From contig SKLG01000133.1 in assembly GCA_007123335.1 (NCBI GenBank), positions 1-6,743 of the forward strand: a DNA stretch of 6,743 bases, given 5' to 3'. The first letter of the stretch is position 1; each line of letters begins with the position of its first letter. Under the pieces are notes generated by a model that worked only from the letters and a program-made list of their open reading frames with translations, had not been told where the DNA came from and searched no databases. This DNA is from Anaerolineae bacterium (GTDB lineage Bacteria > Chloroflexota > Anaerolineae > UBA1429). Made by a program: the position numbers and the translations under genes. This document shows, piece after piece, positions 6,106 through 6,743 of this stretch.

Positions 6106-6743
6106 CTAGATGCGCGCAATGATCTGGCCGCGCGCGAACGTCTTGGCCCCGACCCACACCAGCCAGAGCCCCACCAGCCAGGCGACGACGCCCAAAACCA
6201 GCACCAGCAGTACGCTGAGAAAGAGCACCCCGCCCAGCTGGGCGATCATGAGGCCCACGATGGGCAGTACCAAAAGCCCGCTAGCCTGTTGGGCCTGCAT
6301 AAAGGTGTTCACCTTGGAGGAGACCAACACCGTGGCTCCCAGCCCGAGCAGTGAGACGCCGGGCCCCAACCAGAGCACCAGCGGCCACCAGGTAGCCACC
6401 GGGAAAAAGACGCGTCCCATCACCTGATAGCCGACGAGATTGACCACCACGCCGTATAGCGCGAATGAGACCAGGCTGATCACCTGCGCCGGCACAAAGG
6501 CGCCCAGGACCTTGGCCAGAAATAGCTCCCCATCGGTGACGGGCGTATACAACAGGCTCTCCAGCGTCTTGCGCTCCTTCTCGCCGGCAAGGCTGTCGGC
6601 GGCGAGGATGCTGGAGATCATTAACGGGACGATCAAAAAGAGGGGAGCGAACATATAGTTGGCGCTGAGAAAGACATACTGCTCCAAGGCACCCATGCCC
6701 TCAATCGTGCCCCGGAGTTCGGGGGGTAGCGCTCCGAGCAGCC
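6106..6743 (-). CDS. ABC-2 type transporter permease, partial (N-terminus beyond right edge)
   Basis: The frame is open from the right edge to the TAG at 6108-6106, giving 211 C-terminal residues. The sequence upstream of the internal Met (at 6696) stays open and reads LLGALPPELRGTIEG, so that Met is not the true start. The segment AGEKERKTLESLLYTPV (52-67 of the visible part) is the hallmark loop of ABC-2 permeases of the NatB/ABC-2 family. About five hydrophobic stretches (28-49, 76-104, 115-140, 152-172, 173-198) are consistent with the membrane domain's C-terminal half. It would form the transmembrane channel of an efflux-type ABC transporter together with an ATPase, which is expected upstream, beyond the window. 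The substrate is unknown: drugs, lipids, sodium and peptides are all known in this family. Nothing ties it to polysaccharide export, which uses a different permease type. Confidence 0.9.
   Translation of the reverse strand, partial: LLGALPPELRGTIEGMGALEQYVFLSANYMFAPLFLIVPLMISSILAADSLAGEKERKTLESLLYTPVTDGELFLAKVLGAFVPAQVISLVSFALYGVVVNLVGYQVMGRVFFPVATWWPLVLWLGPGVSLLGLGATVLVSSKVNTFMQAQQASGLLVLPIVGLMIAQLGGVLFLSVLLVLVLGVVAWLVGLWLVWVGAKTFARGQIIARI

Overview
The window is GC-rich bacterial chromosomal DNA (roughly 60% GC by eye) with tightly packed genes, clear Shine-Dalgarno sites and sigma-70-like signals. The mix of protein families and the style of the two PLP enzymes and the ABC-2 permease remind me of Chloroflexota (Anaerolineae/Caldilineae-like). 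That is an impression from gene content; the window holds no rRNA or other phylogenetic marker. I see no phage, transposase, CRISPR, tRNA or toxin-antitoxin signature.

Layout: (1) 1-983, minus strand, N-terminal 327 residues of a SelA-like fold-type I PLP enzyme that runs off the left edge. (2) 984-1118, a 135-bp divergent intergenic region with a good plus-strand promoter. (3) 1119-4540, plus strand, three consecutive genes: a family 2 glycosyltransferase with a hydrophobic C-terminal part, a second family 2 glycosyltransferase of the rhamnosyltransferase (WbbL-like) type, and a polyprenyl-phosphate sugar-1-phosphate transferase (WcaJ/EpsE-like). (4) 4551-4592, a very strong, symmetric, probably bidirectional terminator between convergent genes. 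(5) 4604-6001, minus strand, a complete class III aminotransferase resembling glutamate-1-semialdehyde aminomutase. (6) 6002-6105, a short spacer with a small GC-rich stem-loop. (7) 6106-6743, minus strand, the C-terminal 211 residues of an ABC-2 type permease that runs off the right edge.

The three-gene unit makes biological sense. The membrane phosphoglycosyltransferase would load the first sugar phosphate onto undecaprenyl phosphate at the inner face of the membrane, and the two glycosyltransferases would extend it, giving an exopolysaccharide, capsule or glycolipid precursor. It has its own promoter and terminator, but no flippase, polymerase, chain-length regulator or ABC exporter of polysaccharide type is in the window. 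The flanking PLP enzymes and the permease are on the other strand and are probably not part of that pathway.

I find no convincing evidence of a wholly new system. The most interesting small-scale signals are a perfect 11-bp hairpin inside the 3' end of the second glycosyltransferase just ahead of a translationally coupled start, an altered phosphate-binding motif in the class III aminotransferase, and the stem-loop downstream of the permease.
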